Program-made: the position numbers and the translations under genes
Part shown: positions 31,623 to 44,209 of the stretch, piece after piece
How the letters are laid out: every line of letters begins with the position of its first letter
How positions within the stretch are numbered: the stretch's first letter is position 1
DNA from: Vitis vinifera
Taxonomy: Eukaryota > Streptophyta > Magnoliopsida > Vitales > Vitaceae
Direction: 5' to 3'
Assembly: GCF_030704535.1 (NCBI RefSeq)
Contig: NC_081812.1
Coordinates: 16,775,001-16,839,000 of the forward strand
Length of the DNA stretch: 64,000 bases
Notes under the pieces: generated by a model
What the model saw: only the letters and a program-made list of their open reading frames with translations
Databases searched by the model: none
What the model was told of the DNA's origin: nothing

Positions 31623-34600
31623 TCAACTCAAGCCACCAACTTTAGCTGGTACTGAAAAAGATTGTTTGCCAATCTGGGTCGACCGCACATCAGTCATCAT
31701 GCCCATTAATTTGTTCTTTCCCTCCTCAAATCGCAAATGGTCATTCTTTCTACTCTCTTCAAACCGTGCCATTTGCACTTGAGACCCACGAGACATTGTC
31801 CTACCAGCTGCATCTCCCATCACTCTGACTGTACTATTTTCCAACCCACTTTTGAGCCAAGCAATATTACTAATATCAGTGGCTATTGCAGCCAACTCAA
31901 AACTTGAAAATGGAGGAGGCTCTGAAAATTCCACAAATTCAGGCCCCAACAAAGAGTTTCCAAGATTCCCACCTCTAGGACTCTCACAGCAACCATGTCC
32001 ACATCGTTGAGGCACCAATTGTTCACCTGAATCTCCTTGAATCAATTTGCAGATCCCGGCATCAGGTGTTGATGCTTGAATCAAAGGCCCCTGCATAGGA
32101 ACTGGCCGTGGAAATGGAAATGCATGTTCTGGGCCATCAAGAGAACTGTAAACATTAAACGCACTGACACGTGCCACAGGACGGAAAAGGGTAGGTGGAT
32201 CTTGTGCTTCATGACTAAATTGACCCTCAATTTGTGCCCTTTCTTCATTCTGATCAGCCATGTTATCTGAAGAGTTGACATCTTTTCCTTCCAAGGATTT
32301 GGATGAATTGGCATCCCCACATGACATAGTTTCTTCAGATGATGCTTTGGTTTTGTCCAAGCTAACATCCTCCACTATATTGCCAGATTCCAACTTAGCC
32401 CTGTCAATCTCCATACACCGGCGCCTCAGAGTGGAATTCCAGTGGTTTTTAATTGCATTATCTGTTCTCCCTTGAAGAAGCCTTGCAATTGATGCCCATT
32501 TGTTTCCATGGATTGCATGTGCAGCAACTATGATACGATCCTCCTCATCTGCAACAACTCAGTTCATTAAGAACCATGATTTGCACCATTGAAAGTTCAA
32601 AGACTGACACACTGACAACTTTTTGCACGCACACAAATGTGAATAAACTTCCATATCTGGATAACCGTATGCTACTTATGATAAGGTGCATGTGTGTAGC
32701 CTGGACTAAGGTAGCAAAAGGAATCTCACAGTTTATTGCCACAAAACATTAGTATCAGGCATGATTCCATCTTTGTCAAAAAGCATGAGTGTGTGATATC
32801 TGTGTGTATGTGTATGTGCCATAAATATGGAAAACAACAATCTCTGAATGCTGATTCTTAAGGTTGTTCCCAGATTGGGAGAGTCAGAAGTAGTTCAACA
32901 AATGAACAGCTTGGATGAGACATGATTCCATTGGAAAAGATGTTACACATTGTGAATTTTAAGAGGATCAATTCTGCTGTCATCCATCTATAGAATCATA
33001 TCCAAGTATTACCTGTCCAGCCATTGCTAGAAGTTGAGCATTCAGGATTCAGTATCTAAAATATACTATTGTTGTTGTAAAAGTTGAACCTAAACTAGGG
33101 CAAAACAGAATTAATCCCAACATAAACAAACTAGACATCTATGTTGCATGGGTTCGGGTAGGAGTGTCAAATGGAGGTATGTGTCCAAGTGATCCTTCAT
33201 AACTCAAATGTTAGGATACGAGGATTTGGCTGAAAAGGATCCAAAAAATGGGCGCAAGTACTAGAATTCAGCAGAATAAAAGAAAATTTAATTAAAAATA
33301 AATTGGAAGTAAAGATAACTTTTTAAAAAAACTCCAATCTTTTCCCTTTAATCCCTTTTCTCCCTTGTATCCCTAACTATTCTTACAAAAATTCACTTTT
33401 CAGCTAACTTTTCTTCTTCTCTAATGTAATTATCATTAAAAAGGTTGAAAGAATAAAATGATATCAATAAAAAATCAAATAGCCACACCCAAAGTAAAAT
33501 TAGAGTGTCTCACAAGGATCCCATACCCACACCCATGTCATGTCATGTCAACATGGGTACATAGGTGAAGTTGGTTTTGTGCAACTTGGGGCCAAACTGA
33601 AACAAACAAATTTCTGGTTTGATCTAGCCAATCAAACATGACTCAACTCAGTCCAGAATTAAAAAGTTGAACAATCTACACCTCATTTGCATCTGAGTCA
33701 ATACCTCAAGTATGGACCCAAACTAATAGTCGAATCTACTATACTTCATACATAAGATATGAAAATATGGAACTTGCATCATTGGTGCCAGTGATACTTT
33801 TTTAAACCTTCTTTTTCGGAAAAATTAAACCTACCTTTAGCCCTAACCAGATGCCAAAGAACCCCTTAGGAGGTGCTAGTGGATCTCAAAAGATAAACCC
33901 CATAACTCCCCATAGGAAGGGGCACCTAGATATTGTTTAATTCATACGTGTATGCACATATTTCAATTCAAATGACTGAAAATATGTAAAAAAAAAAATT
34001 ACTAATTATTGTGATAGTATTAATCATCCATCATCATACCAAGTACGTTTCTCAAAAACTTAACAGTAATCAGTTATAGAATATCATAACTAGGACAACC
34101 CTACAAAGATATTAATTCTTTTCTCTCTCTAGCTATTCAACATACACACATAAACTCAATCAGAGACATAATACATATTTAATTTGGTACATTAAGAAAT
34201 AAACATAGATAGTTATGTCTTGATATCCAGATGTGGGGAGTTGCCATGGCCATTGTTGCAAATGATTGCTTTGAATGGTACATTAATTTGTATAGTTCAA
34301 TTATGAATACAAATAAATGATGGAAAGATCATAGAACAACGTGCCATTAGCATCCATAAGCCTGTGAGGGAGTTACTTTTTGTGTAGCCCTTAGCTTTAG
34401 TTGGCCTTTTGGCACCTTTGTACACATTGTGTATGCTTTTGTGTAGGCACTAACCTACATTTACCATCTTGCATCAATATTTGCCAACAGCATTCTGTGT
34501 ACGCATGGCTAACAGGAGGTCTCAAGCAGTCAATAAAAAGAATATTGATATGAAGCAAGTCAAATATGTATGTCCACAAGATAATACACAAATGAGGACA

Positions 34601-37600
34601 TAGGCAAACAGAGTTCAGATAGCAGAATAGAATGTCCATCCACATGGTTAATATGGGTAACAAACTGTGCAGATGGCTGAACCATATGTCCTTATATAAG
34701 GCAAACATGAAGTAACTAGTAGTCAATAACAAAGAATAGGATTCTAAAGGAAGTCAATATCTCAAGATACTGTAGAAATGAAGACATGGCCAAAAAGAGG
34801 AATGCAGATGGCAGACCTCATATGTTCTTATATGAGGCCAATATGAAGTTACTAGTCATCAATAACAAAGAATATGATTATGAAGAAAGTCAGTGGTAAC
34901 TGGTAAATCAACAAGGTGAAATACAAGTGAGGACACAAGGTAATATATAAATAAAGCCACTGAAAAACAACAATGTGGACAGAAGAGCGCCAATATACAT
35001 GCCTAATACGAGGTCACAAGCAATCAAAAATGAAGAAACTAGTTATGAAATAAGTCAAATATGATATCTCAACAAGATAACATACAAATTTAGATACAAG
35101 GTTATATACAAATGAGGACATGGGCAAACACCAATGCGGATAGTAGAATCATGTACTGATACATGTGGTTGTATGAACTTGTACAAATAAAGGCATAGGC
35201 ATACAGCAGCGTGGATTGTAGAATCTTGTGCCAATACATGTGGGTGATATGAAGTGTTAAGCAATCAATAACAAAGAATATAATTATGAAGCAAGTCAAA
35301 TATGAAATATTACCAAGGTAATATATAAATGAGAACATGGTCAAAAAGTAACAAATATAGCAGAATCATGTGTCCATACACATAATTACAAGGTTATAAG
35401 CAATCTATACTAAAGAATATGGTTACAAAGCAAGCATATGGAATCTCAACAAAGTAATAGACAAATAATGACATGGGGAAAAATCAGTGAGTAGCAGAAT
35501 CATGTGTCGATGCACGTAGCTAAGATGAGGTTGTAAGCAATCAATAATGAAGTGTATAATTATGAAGCAAGCTAAATATGGAATCTCAACAAGGCAATAT
35601 ACAAATGATGACAAGTGCAAACAGCAGTATGGATAATTCAATCATATGTCAATACACATGACTAATGCGAGGTTATGAGCAACCAGAACAAAGAATGTCA
35701 TTGTGAGAAGCAGCTCAAAAATAAGGTATCTTAACAAGGCAATATACCAATGAGGACATGGGCAAATAGCACTGTCAACAATAGAATCATTCATGTGTCA
35801 CTACACATGGATAACACAAAGTTACAAGCAAAAAATAATGAAGGATATAGTTATGAAGCAAGCCAAATATGGTATCTCAACAAGGGAATATGCAAACGAG
35901 GACATGGACAAACAACAGTGCGGAAAATGGATTTGCGTGCCAAGCTGCATGGCTAATATGAAGCAAATAATAACAAAGAATCAGTTATTCAAGCAAATCA
36001 AATATTGTATCTCAACAAGGTAATTTACAAACAAGGACAAAGATGAATAGCAGTGTAGATAATAGAATTGAATTGCAAAGAGCAGTGGGGATAATGGAAT
36101 CATGTGCCAATCTACGTGGCTAATAGGAGGGCATAAGCAAAATCCATAACAAAGAATATAGTTATGAACCAAGTTAAATAAGGAATCTCAATAAGGTAAT
36201 ATACAAATGAGGACAAAGGCAAAGAGCAGTGCAGACAATGGAATAATATGTCAATACACGTGACTCATATGAGGCTACAAGAAAACAAGAACAAAGAATA
36301 TATTTATGAAGCAAGCTAAATATAAATCTCAAAAGGGTAGTTTACAAATGAGGACATAGGTAAAGAGCAGTCCAGATAATAGAATTGTGTGCCAGTACAT
36401 GTGGCTTAATACAAGGTTATAAGCAATCGATAACAAAGAATATTTTTAAGAGGCAAGTTCAATATGGAGTCTCAACAAGGTAATACACAAATGAGGACAT
36501 GGGTAAATGGCAGTGTGAATAATGGAATCATGTGCCATAAATGTGGCTAATACGAGGTTAGAACCAAACAATGGTTATGAAGCATGTTAAATATGGTATA
36601 ACAGGAAATTGACAAAAAACAGTGTATAATGTGGATAATAGCACCATTGCCAATGCACATGGATAATACGAAGTACAAGCAAACAGTAACAAAGAATATA
36701 GTTATGAACTGAGGCAAATATATGGAAAATCAACAACATTAGATGAATGACGGTAGGGGTTGTACAATAGATAATAGGACCAAGTGTTCATACACATGGA
36801 CTAATACAATGTTACAGACAATCAATAACAAGGAATATAGTTATGAAGCAAGCCAAATATGGTATCTCATCAATGTAATATACAAATGACGTTGCACTCA
36901 ATGTGGGATCAGAGCAAACCCTTGCGAAAAATAATGAGGTGACAAAATTTAAAATGAATCTTCAAATGAAACTTGAAAGTGAAACATCCAATTTTGGTTG
37001 CAGTTTTGCAACATACCATTGAGGAAGAGGACAACGCTTACGTGCCAAATCACAGGAAGTTCAAAATCAGTGGTAATAGAAACTAAAATACTTACTCTAA
37101 CTTTATGAAACACAAGGATCAATGTGTCTGATGTAGTGTCTCCCAAAAACAAGGGTAATAACTTGAAGCATTGTGTCTGCCACCAACGGCAGTTCCCTTT
37201 TGCTAATCAACCTCATACAAATAATAACAATAATAATGAATGGTAAGAGATACCATATCCTGATCATACTAGGGATTGAATTTGCTACTCCTTGTTCAGT
37301 TAACATCTGAGAACTTATACCGATTATGCCCCAATTATACTTACAATCTGCATTTATTCAGAGATTTCCAGTAACCAGCTCAATTCAATTTTTCTGAAAG
37401 AAAAAACCCACTTCATCTGTTTCAGAATTCATAACCAGTGAAGAGAAGATTCTTTCTAGGTTCTGAAAAGAAATGCTCTCAAACAACATAAGTCCCGATT
37501 CAAGGAAAAATGGGTACTTGTCTATTATCAAAATTACAACAATGAGCAAGAAATACAGCCCAGCACATAACGAAACATCACACAATCAAATCTAAATAGG

Positions 37601-38007
37601 TTAAGCGATATGAACCTCGATCCGAAATCCAAAAAGAAAAAAGAAGCTTTTAAAAAAATTCTGGAAATGAAAAACCAATTTAGATCGACATGGAGATTAC
37701 CAGTAAAGGGCTTGCGCTTAACAGAGGGGTCAAGCTGATTACACCAGCGCAGCCGGCAGGACTTGCCGGATCTCCCAGCAATTCCACGGGCGATCAGACT
37801 CCAGTTCCTGGCCCCGAACTTACTCACCAGTCGACTCAGAATGGCGTCCTCTTCAGGAGACCAAGGCCCTTTAACTCGGTCCCCTCTCGCAGCCTGGCTG
37901 CTGCTTCCGCTTCCCTTGCCGTTTCCCTCTCCCTCACCTACCACCATAGCGTCGCCGGGGCTTCCTCCGTCGGCTCCTTCGCCTTCCACCACTGTTATAT
38001 CCTCCAT
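31623..38007 (-). CDS. MYB: R2R3-MYB transcription factor, Arabidopsis MYB1-like
   Basis: Nuclear DNA-binding factor. Two coding exons join in phase: 38007-37701 and 32548-31623, giving 410 residues. The true ATG is at 38007 ([11 protein letters not shown]); the open frame upstream lacks an ATG. R2 has tryptophans W49, W69, W88 and R3 has F101, W120, W139, the standard spacing. The N-terminal 45 residues are G/E-rich. The C-terminal part carries blocks I recognise from AtMYB1 (MYB1/25/109 group): [36 protein letters not shown] and [18 protein letters not shown]. The intron between R2 and R3 is unusually long, about 5150 bp, and contains a large tandem repeat array and a MITE. The group is inferred from remembered motifs; the R2R3 assignment is certain. 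The target genes cannot be told from sequence. Confidence 0.93.
33141..33554. repeat. Possible MITE in the MYB intron
   Basis: The left end atgttgcatgggttcgggta and the right end (reverse complement atgttgacatgacatgac followed by atgggtgtgggta) form imperfect inverted repeats; the right arm has an extra short catga duplication. The interior is non-coding. No clean target duplication was found, so the boundaries are approximate. Confidence 0.4.
34500..36895. repeat. Tandem array of a ~140 bp degenerate repeat inside the MYB intron
   Basis: A unit of about 140 bp recurs roughly 15-16 times. Each unit carries, in order on the plus strand, phrases close to 'aacaaagaatatagttatga', 'agcaagtcaaatatgg', 'atctcaacaaggtaatatac', 'aaatgaggacatgggcaaa', 'cagtgtggataatagaatca' and 'tgtgccaatacatgtggcta'. 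The 'tatgaagcaag' phrase, or its variants, falls near 34548, 34876, 35284, 35565, 35851, 36161, 36302, 36445, 36703 and 36841, mostly 130-145 bp apart. Copies differ by substitutions and small indels, with one gap of ~240 bp (near 35050-35280) where a copy is partial. The array is in a transcribed intron, antisense to the phrases quoted. It has no coding capacity and no resemblance to a known transposase or LTR. Confidence 0.85.
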
Positions 38008-39300
38008 CTTTCCGTCTCTTCCCTGAGCACCTACCTGCCTAACCGCAATGTGTTTCACCCCCGGTCACCTCTCTTCCTTTGTAGGGCTAGTGTTTCGGGA
38101 TTTTTGCCGGTTTTACATAAGCGGTTTTTTTTCAAATTACTCACGTGTCCTGTCCTTCATTTACATATATGCCCTCTTAGCCTCATTCAACCCACCACGT
38201 CCCCCAGGGTGTATTGGGTACTTCCGCTCTTTGTTTTCAGCTAAATCATGCTTAAGGTTGAATTTGAGTTCACAACAATAGCTTTCTTTTCCCAGGTTTG
38301 CTTTAATTTGAATGAGTTAAAATTTAAACCTAATTGCTCTTCGTCTTCCAAAGTCCAAACACAGATTCTATTCTATGGAGTTTAATTTTACGCACTTGAA
38401 TAATTGAAAAGAAAAATTAAGAAATTCTTTTTAAAAAAATAATAATAATAATCTAATACCAAATTCTTGATCATCTTGCAATTCAAACTCTCAATGAGCA
38501 GAAGGGGCTGAAAAAAGTTTTGACCTTGTAATTTGGTCACGGAGCGTCGTTTTTAGTTTTTACATCTAATGACGAAACTACCCTTTGCGCCGATGAACAG
38601 AGAACTTCACCGACTTTGAGTTTTGTCGTAACAACCTCCACCGTATATAGACGCGTGTCAGGCACTTAGATTCAGGACTGGGCGGGAATCCCATGCCACT
38701 TGTCAGCTTATTCTCACCCACTCTCGCATGTCGCGCCTCGGTTTTCACTTTTAAGTTTTTACATCAAAGGGCCCATTTAGTTTTAATTCATGGGCTCACA
38801 TTTTTAAGTTTGTCTTTATATTTTTGGGCCCTTGATTGGGTCGGACTGTCACTTCAGTATCCAGGACTCTTCGAATTGGATGTGACGGACTAAATAAAAG
38901 CCAGGTCTAGGCGCGAACCTTAAAACCCAATTTGAGCTATACTAATACAGAAGTCTCTTTATCACGGCAGATGACCAGCGGGACAGCATCATTTAAGCTG
39001 TTTGGCTCCGCCATGGATTTCTGCCTCCAAAAGTTGTCTTTTCATGGGATTTCCAAAACTCCTTTGCTGTCGACACTGCTAGGCGAAATCATGCTTGAGG
39101 GCCTCTACGTGGGCGAAAGGACAAAAAACTTTAAATTAGTTTGAAGACAATGAAATCATAAGAGGCATAGCATTATTTTAATTATTTCAATCAGTCAATT
39201 AGGGGTAGAATCTTACACATTTTCACATCTCCCTTCTGCCCCAAAATTGTGTATTCCATGTGCAAATTCCCAAAATAAAAAATAAAAATTAGACACTAAG
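38008..39300. other. MYB upstream region and intergenic DNA
   Basis: Should contain the MYB leader and promoter (minus strand). No convincing TATA box was found; CATATATG near 38160 is a weak candidate. The 38690-39150 stretch is less AT-rich, with ORFs that match nothing I know. Confidence 0.4.
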
Positions 39301-39308
39301 GTTTGAGA

Positions 39309-39716
39309 AGGGTTTGGTTGGAAATTGTTTTCTAAAACAGTTTTCTATTTTGTAAAATAAAATATATAAAAAACATGTTTCACGATCAAAAATTGTTTTA
39401 TATTTTTTTTTATCTTAAAAATATAAAATAATTTATTTTTAGACGATATCTTTCAATTGTTTTATATTATTTTCACTTGTTTTTTAAGGGTTATTTTAAG
39501 AAATAATTTTACAAACATATAAATGATTAAAAATAAAATATTACATATAAAAATTATTTTCAAAACGTAATTTAAATTTTTAAAAATAGATTAAAAACAT
39601 TTCAAATTTTCAAATAGACTTTTGTTATACAAAACATTAAAGAACAATTTTTAATTTTAAAACTATTTTTCAAAATTGTTTAAAAAAATAATTGTCAAGC
39701 AAACCCATAATCAATT
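39309..39716. repeat. MITE-like element, copy C
   Basis: The left end gggtttggttggaaattg and the reverse complement of the right end, gggtttgcttgacaatt, are imperfect inverted repeats. The interior is AT-rich and non-coding and follows the same phrase order as copies at 2881-3266 and 20831-21640. It is the most complete of the family here. Confidence 0.6.
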
Positions 39717-40186
39717 CCCAACGTCTCTGAGAATCAAGATTTTATGAATTAGTCATTTTTCTTATATATTTTATTAAAAATCGAAGAAAAATGCATTAGA
39801 CTTACAAAAGATGCAGTGAATGCATATTTTTATGCATGGGTGTTAAGCCCCTTGACGTATTTGAGCATGATAGATAAAGTATTTATATTAAATATACAAT
39901 ATAAATGCATCGAAGGTACAAAGCACATACAAAGTTGTTTTTTATAAAACTCAGTATATATATATAAAAAAAATATTCAAAAAGTAGAAAATGCTACATT
40001 AATAAAAATATTTATTATTAACTATGTTATTCATTGAATATATACGTTACATTTGAAAATGTAGGAAAAGATTACATCACTATAAAATAAGTACATCCCA
40101 ACTAGGTTAGCACCTACTTATTTGTCAATCATTTATACTTTTCAACCACAAAAAATAAAAATATGACATACATTTAGTAAAATATT

Positions 40187-42192
40187 TTAATCATTATCTT
40201 TTGACGGTGATGACGAACTATCGCAAGTCCATGAAGATCTTGATGATTTTAGTTTTTCCATATCGGCAAACATATTTTCTTCTTGAATATAATCAAATAT
40301 CCTTTTATCTGCTATTGCCCAGTCTTTCACACATATATTTGCTTCAATAGAATCCGGCGCTAAGCTACATCGTTTATCACTAACTACTCTTCCATCTGCA
40401 CTAAAAGCATCTTCTAATACAACTATACTCATAGGAACTGTTAGTACATCACGAGCAATGATTGAAAGCACGAGACATTTGTGTTGTTGTAATTTCCACT
40501 ATATTAAAATATCAAAATCTTCATCATCTTCAAATGAAATTAAATCAGTATTAAGATATCTATTTAAATTAGTTGTGTTGTTTGGAGAACTATTTGTTGT
40601 CTTCTTTCGACTTTTCAACATTTCTAGAGCTCTTTTATAAAAAGATGAAGAGCTTGTAGATGTAGGTGGTAATTTAATAGAACTAATATCATCACCATAT
40701 TTTTCTTTATAATAGTTATATAAATTATATAATAATGAATTTATTTCATTTTTAATTTCTTCAATTTTTATTTGGTCATTAAAATAAATAATTGTTAACC
40801 ATTCATCCAAAGTTTCAAATTTCAATCTAGGGTCCACAATTAAACCAAGATAAAAAATTAAAGGTATTTCTCCCCCATATTTTCTAAATTTTTCTATCAT
40901 TGCAAATATTGCATCATTAAATATATTCAAATTTAAATATTTTTGAAGTACAATAAAAATATTAGTTATTTGTATGACAACTCGGTTTGAAGATGGATAA
41001 TATACACCACAAATTTTTTTGTTGAAGTATCAAATACTTCAAAAAGATCTCTTAAAAGATCTGCAATATGTCAATCATAATCATTTAATACATCAATATC
41101 CACTTCACAATTATTGCTAATTAATTGTATTTCATATAGTTTTACTACTTTTCTATATTTTATAATAGTTTGTAAAAGTTTATAAGTGGAATTCCATCTA
41201 GTGGGCATATCCAAATTTATATTTCTTTTTTTATATTTAATATTTTGCAACAATAAAAAAATAATTCATGATTTGCTTGAGAACTATTAAGACCCGCAAT
41301 AATGCCTCTAATTTTTTATAATGTATCATCAACGTGTTTTTATCCATCTTTTACAATTAAATTTAAAATATGTGCACAACAACGCACATGAAATATTTTA
41401 CATTGTTCTTCTTTTATTTGCCAATATCGTTTTAATATATATACTGCTGCATCATTATTAAAAGTATTATCTAATGTTATTGTAAATATTTTATCACGAA
41501 TGCCAAAATCTATAATTTCATCATTTATTAAAGATGCTATATTTTTACCATTATGTGGAGCATTTATTATTTTAAATGAAATAATTCTTTTATTTAATTC
41601 TCATTCATTATCAATATAATGAGTAGTTATACATAAAAAAAACCACTTGTGAGTTAAAGATGTCCAAATATCATATGTTAAACAAATTCTTCCTTCAAAA
41701 TTTGCAAAAAAAAAAATTTTAATTTTCTTTTTGTGTTTCAAAATTTTTTATAAGACTTCTTTTAACTGTATTTCCATAGCAACCTTGAAACTGGCGATTA
41801 ACAGCTCGTTGCATTGTTCCCGTATAATTATGTGTTTCCATGAAATTGAAAGGTTGTTATGCTCTTATTATATAACCAATCATTTATTCACGACAATAAG
41901 ATTCATCATAAGAAAATATTTTTAAATTTTCACTTCCATCTTTACCTAATTGCATATAATTTCTAATATCTACATTATTTTTAGTTTTACAATTTTCATG
42001 ATGCATTTTTAAATGACTTGTACTTGCATTTGAGCCACCATTAAGAAGTTTGTTACAAATTTTACATTTTGCTTTTATTTATTTTTTATTATTTTCTAAA
42101 TTTATTTCTATTATATTAAAAAAATTCCATATATTTGAAGTAAATTTTTTGCTATCACATGCATTAGATGAAGAACAAGAACCACTTACCAT
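40187..42192 (-). pseudogene. Decayed hAT-superfamily transposase (zf-BED ... hATC)
   Basis: Reading the minus strand from ATG 42192, a BED zinc finger appears: CKIC (about 42066-42055) followed by HLKMHH (about 42015-41998). The frame then meets many stops and frameshifts; the first is TAA at 42079-42081, already before the finger. Recognisable pieces resume as MPTRWNSTYKLLQ (about 41210-41170), a middle domain with GLIVDPRLKFETL (about 40850-40810), and the C-terminal hAT dimerisation region with VLSIIARDVLTVPMSIV, AFSADGRVVSDKR and SLAPDSIEANICVKDW (about 40475-40290). The order and spacing match plant hAT transposases of the RICESLEEPER/zf-BED type. At least a dozen in-frame stops make it non-functional. 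The last segment after stop 40501 remains open for ~95 codons. Confidence 0.85.
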
Positions 42193-42477
42193 AATTATAA
42201 TTATTGATAAAATATTATGCTAAAAATAATAAATGTAAAATTAAAATGTAACAAATAAATAAAAGAAAATGTGAAGTATGTTTCTAAATTGGAGAACCGA
42301 AGCAGAAATTCCTTCAAATTCGAACTCTTTGAGTCACCAATGCTTGTTTTTCACCACCAATAATATTGAATAATTTGAGACAAAATGCAATAATTGGAAA
42401 TATTGTGAAATGGGAAAGAGCTTGAGAGTTGAGAGAATATAATAAATTGAGGGTATTTAATATTTATAGGGAGGTAT

Positions 42478-42965
42478 GTGACCGTTAGGATTTAATTTTT
42501 TTTTTTTAAATGCCAAGATGACTGTTCAACGGTTATATATTTTGAAATTTAACATTTGAAGTGAGTGGCCTGTTCAACGGTCATGTGACCGTTGAACAGT
42601 CAACTCACTTTTATTTTTTTTTCAAAAAACATACAACATTTCTAATATATATATAACTAATGCAAAATAGTTACACAAAAGAGAGTCAACTCAGTTGGTG
42701 GTTGGCTCTCCTTGAAATCCATAAGGGAAGGGGTTTGAATCTCCTTCCCTTTAATACTCAAAAGACATTTTAATTTTTACCCAAGCCCGTAGACCCGCCC
42801 ACCAAGCCCACCCAGCTTGAGGGCCCACGGGATGGGCCACGGGCCTTAGATTTAACAAAGGCCCGGCTCGGCCAGCCCGTTGACTAGTCAACGGGTTTAG
42901 TGGCCCGCCCCAAGCTGGGCCATGGGTCTTACTTCTCCGGGCCGACCGGCCCGTTAGAGACCCTG
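42478..42965. mobile_element. Terminal and subterminal region of the hAT element
   Basis: The plus strand ends ...cgttagagaccctg at 42965; read outward-in it is CAGGGTCTCTAACGGGCC, a hAT-like terminus (CAGGG). Inside it are GGCCCG/CGGGCC repeats (42780-42960), a perfect 20 bp palindrome (42876-42895, centre actagt), and nearer the transposase start a 14 bp inverted repeat (42570-42583 with 42586-42599, centre tg) built on the phrase gaccgttgaac. Related phrases recur at 42478 and about 42513. Such subterminal motifs are where hAT transposases bind. The opposite end of the element (below 40187) was not found, nor was an 8 bp duplication. Confidence 0.55.
42680..42750 (+). other. tRNA-like (Pol III promoter-like) segment
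   Basis: An A-box-like actcagttggtgg (about 42689-42701) is followed ~45 bases later by a B-box-like gggtttgaatctc (about 42731-42743). A perfect 7 bp stem, gggaagg/ccttccc, brackets the B box. The full cloverleaf does not fold convincingly by eye, so this is a tRNA relic or SINE fragment rather than a tRNA gene. It lies inside the hAT element's 5' region. Confidence 0.4.
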
Positions 42966-43069
42966 ATTTGATAGTGAAATGTTTAAAAACATCATTTTAA
43001 TGTGCACTTGTATATTAAATAAAATTTTTGGTATTTGCACATAATATGCTAACGACTTATATTAATTGT

Positions 43070-44168
43070 TGTCACGCCCCAAGACTCACTCCAAGGGCAT
43101 GACGGTCATTTCACACTTCAAACCCGAAGGCTTACAGTGTAACCTGACCCAAACAATTATCTTGTAATCGGAAGTTACCAATTACCAAATACCTGTTCAA
43201 AGTAGCGGAATAAAATCTAAAATCCTCAAAATTCAATTTCAAAACTAAAACATCCACTATCCAAAATCCATTGTCCAAATATTTGCTAACTTAAACAATT
43301 CAAGTACTAAAACAAATTTCAAAATCTCTAAAACTCAACTTTGAACTAACATAAAATTCAAAAGATCAATATCCAAATAGCTTCCAAATACCAAAAGATC
43401 CAAATGAACATAACTAACAGTTAAACAAAATCTAACATAAAATCCTAAGTCAAATCCTAATGATGACCATTCCTCAGCCTAGCCATCACTCCTCACTCGA
43501 ACTAAGGGTACCTGAAAGGTAGTCAACAAATAGGAATGAACTCACAGCCTAATAATGAACATTAATGCAGTCCATGGATCAAATATTTCAAATTCACTTG
43601 CAAAATAGGAGATATTGTAATCAATCATTTTCATAAACCTGTGAGTTAATTTTTTTTTGCCAATACATTCAAAATTTCTAACTGTATGCATTTATTTCTA
43701 ATTCAAACATTTTCATATCAAATTCAGTCAAAACATTCCAATAATTTATTTACTCTAATCATCAAACATCAAAGGGTGCCCAGTTAGGTGGGACTTTTCA
43801 AATGGGTGGCTAGCCTCAAATTGTTTCTTTAAGGTGGACGGAACCAAACACTATTAGTACTAGTAACCTCTAACCGAAACCCCTAGAGGTTGGGGTTCAA
43901 ATCAATTACATTCCCCACCAAAAAATGTAAAGGTCAACTATTATATCTCATTGATAAGGGCCAAAAGTCAAAAGTCAACTATTATATCCCGTTGACAAGG
44001 GCCAAACAAATCAGAGTCAAATATTTATTTCATTTATTCAAATTTACAACATATAGTATCTCCACATTTATTTATCAAAAACAAAATATAAAATTCTAAC
44101 ATATTTTTTATGCAAAACAGGTTTGATTCATGCATAAAACGGAATATAACTCAAACATTTTCAAATAA

Positions 44169-44209
<41 letters not shown>

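Noticed and set aside
38008..38058. Longer N-terminus for MYB starting at 38058
   Set aside because: The codon at 38058 is GTG, not ATG. The first ATG in frame is at 38007 and gives a sensible start.
37690..38244. 184-codon plus-strand ORF overlapping the MYB first exon
   Set aside because: It is antisense shadow of the GC-rich MYB exon; composition and position are explained by that exon.
39823..39860. 'catgggtgttaagcccc' as the missing left terminus of the hAT element
   Set aside because: It matches CAGGGTCTCTAACGGGCC only with several gaps, and no copy of the 8 bases after 42965 flanks it.
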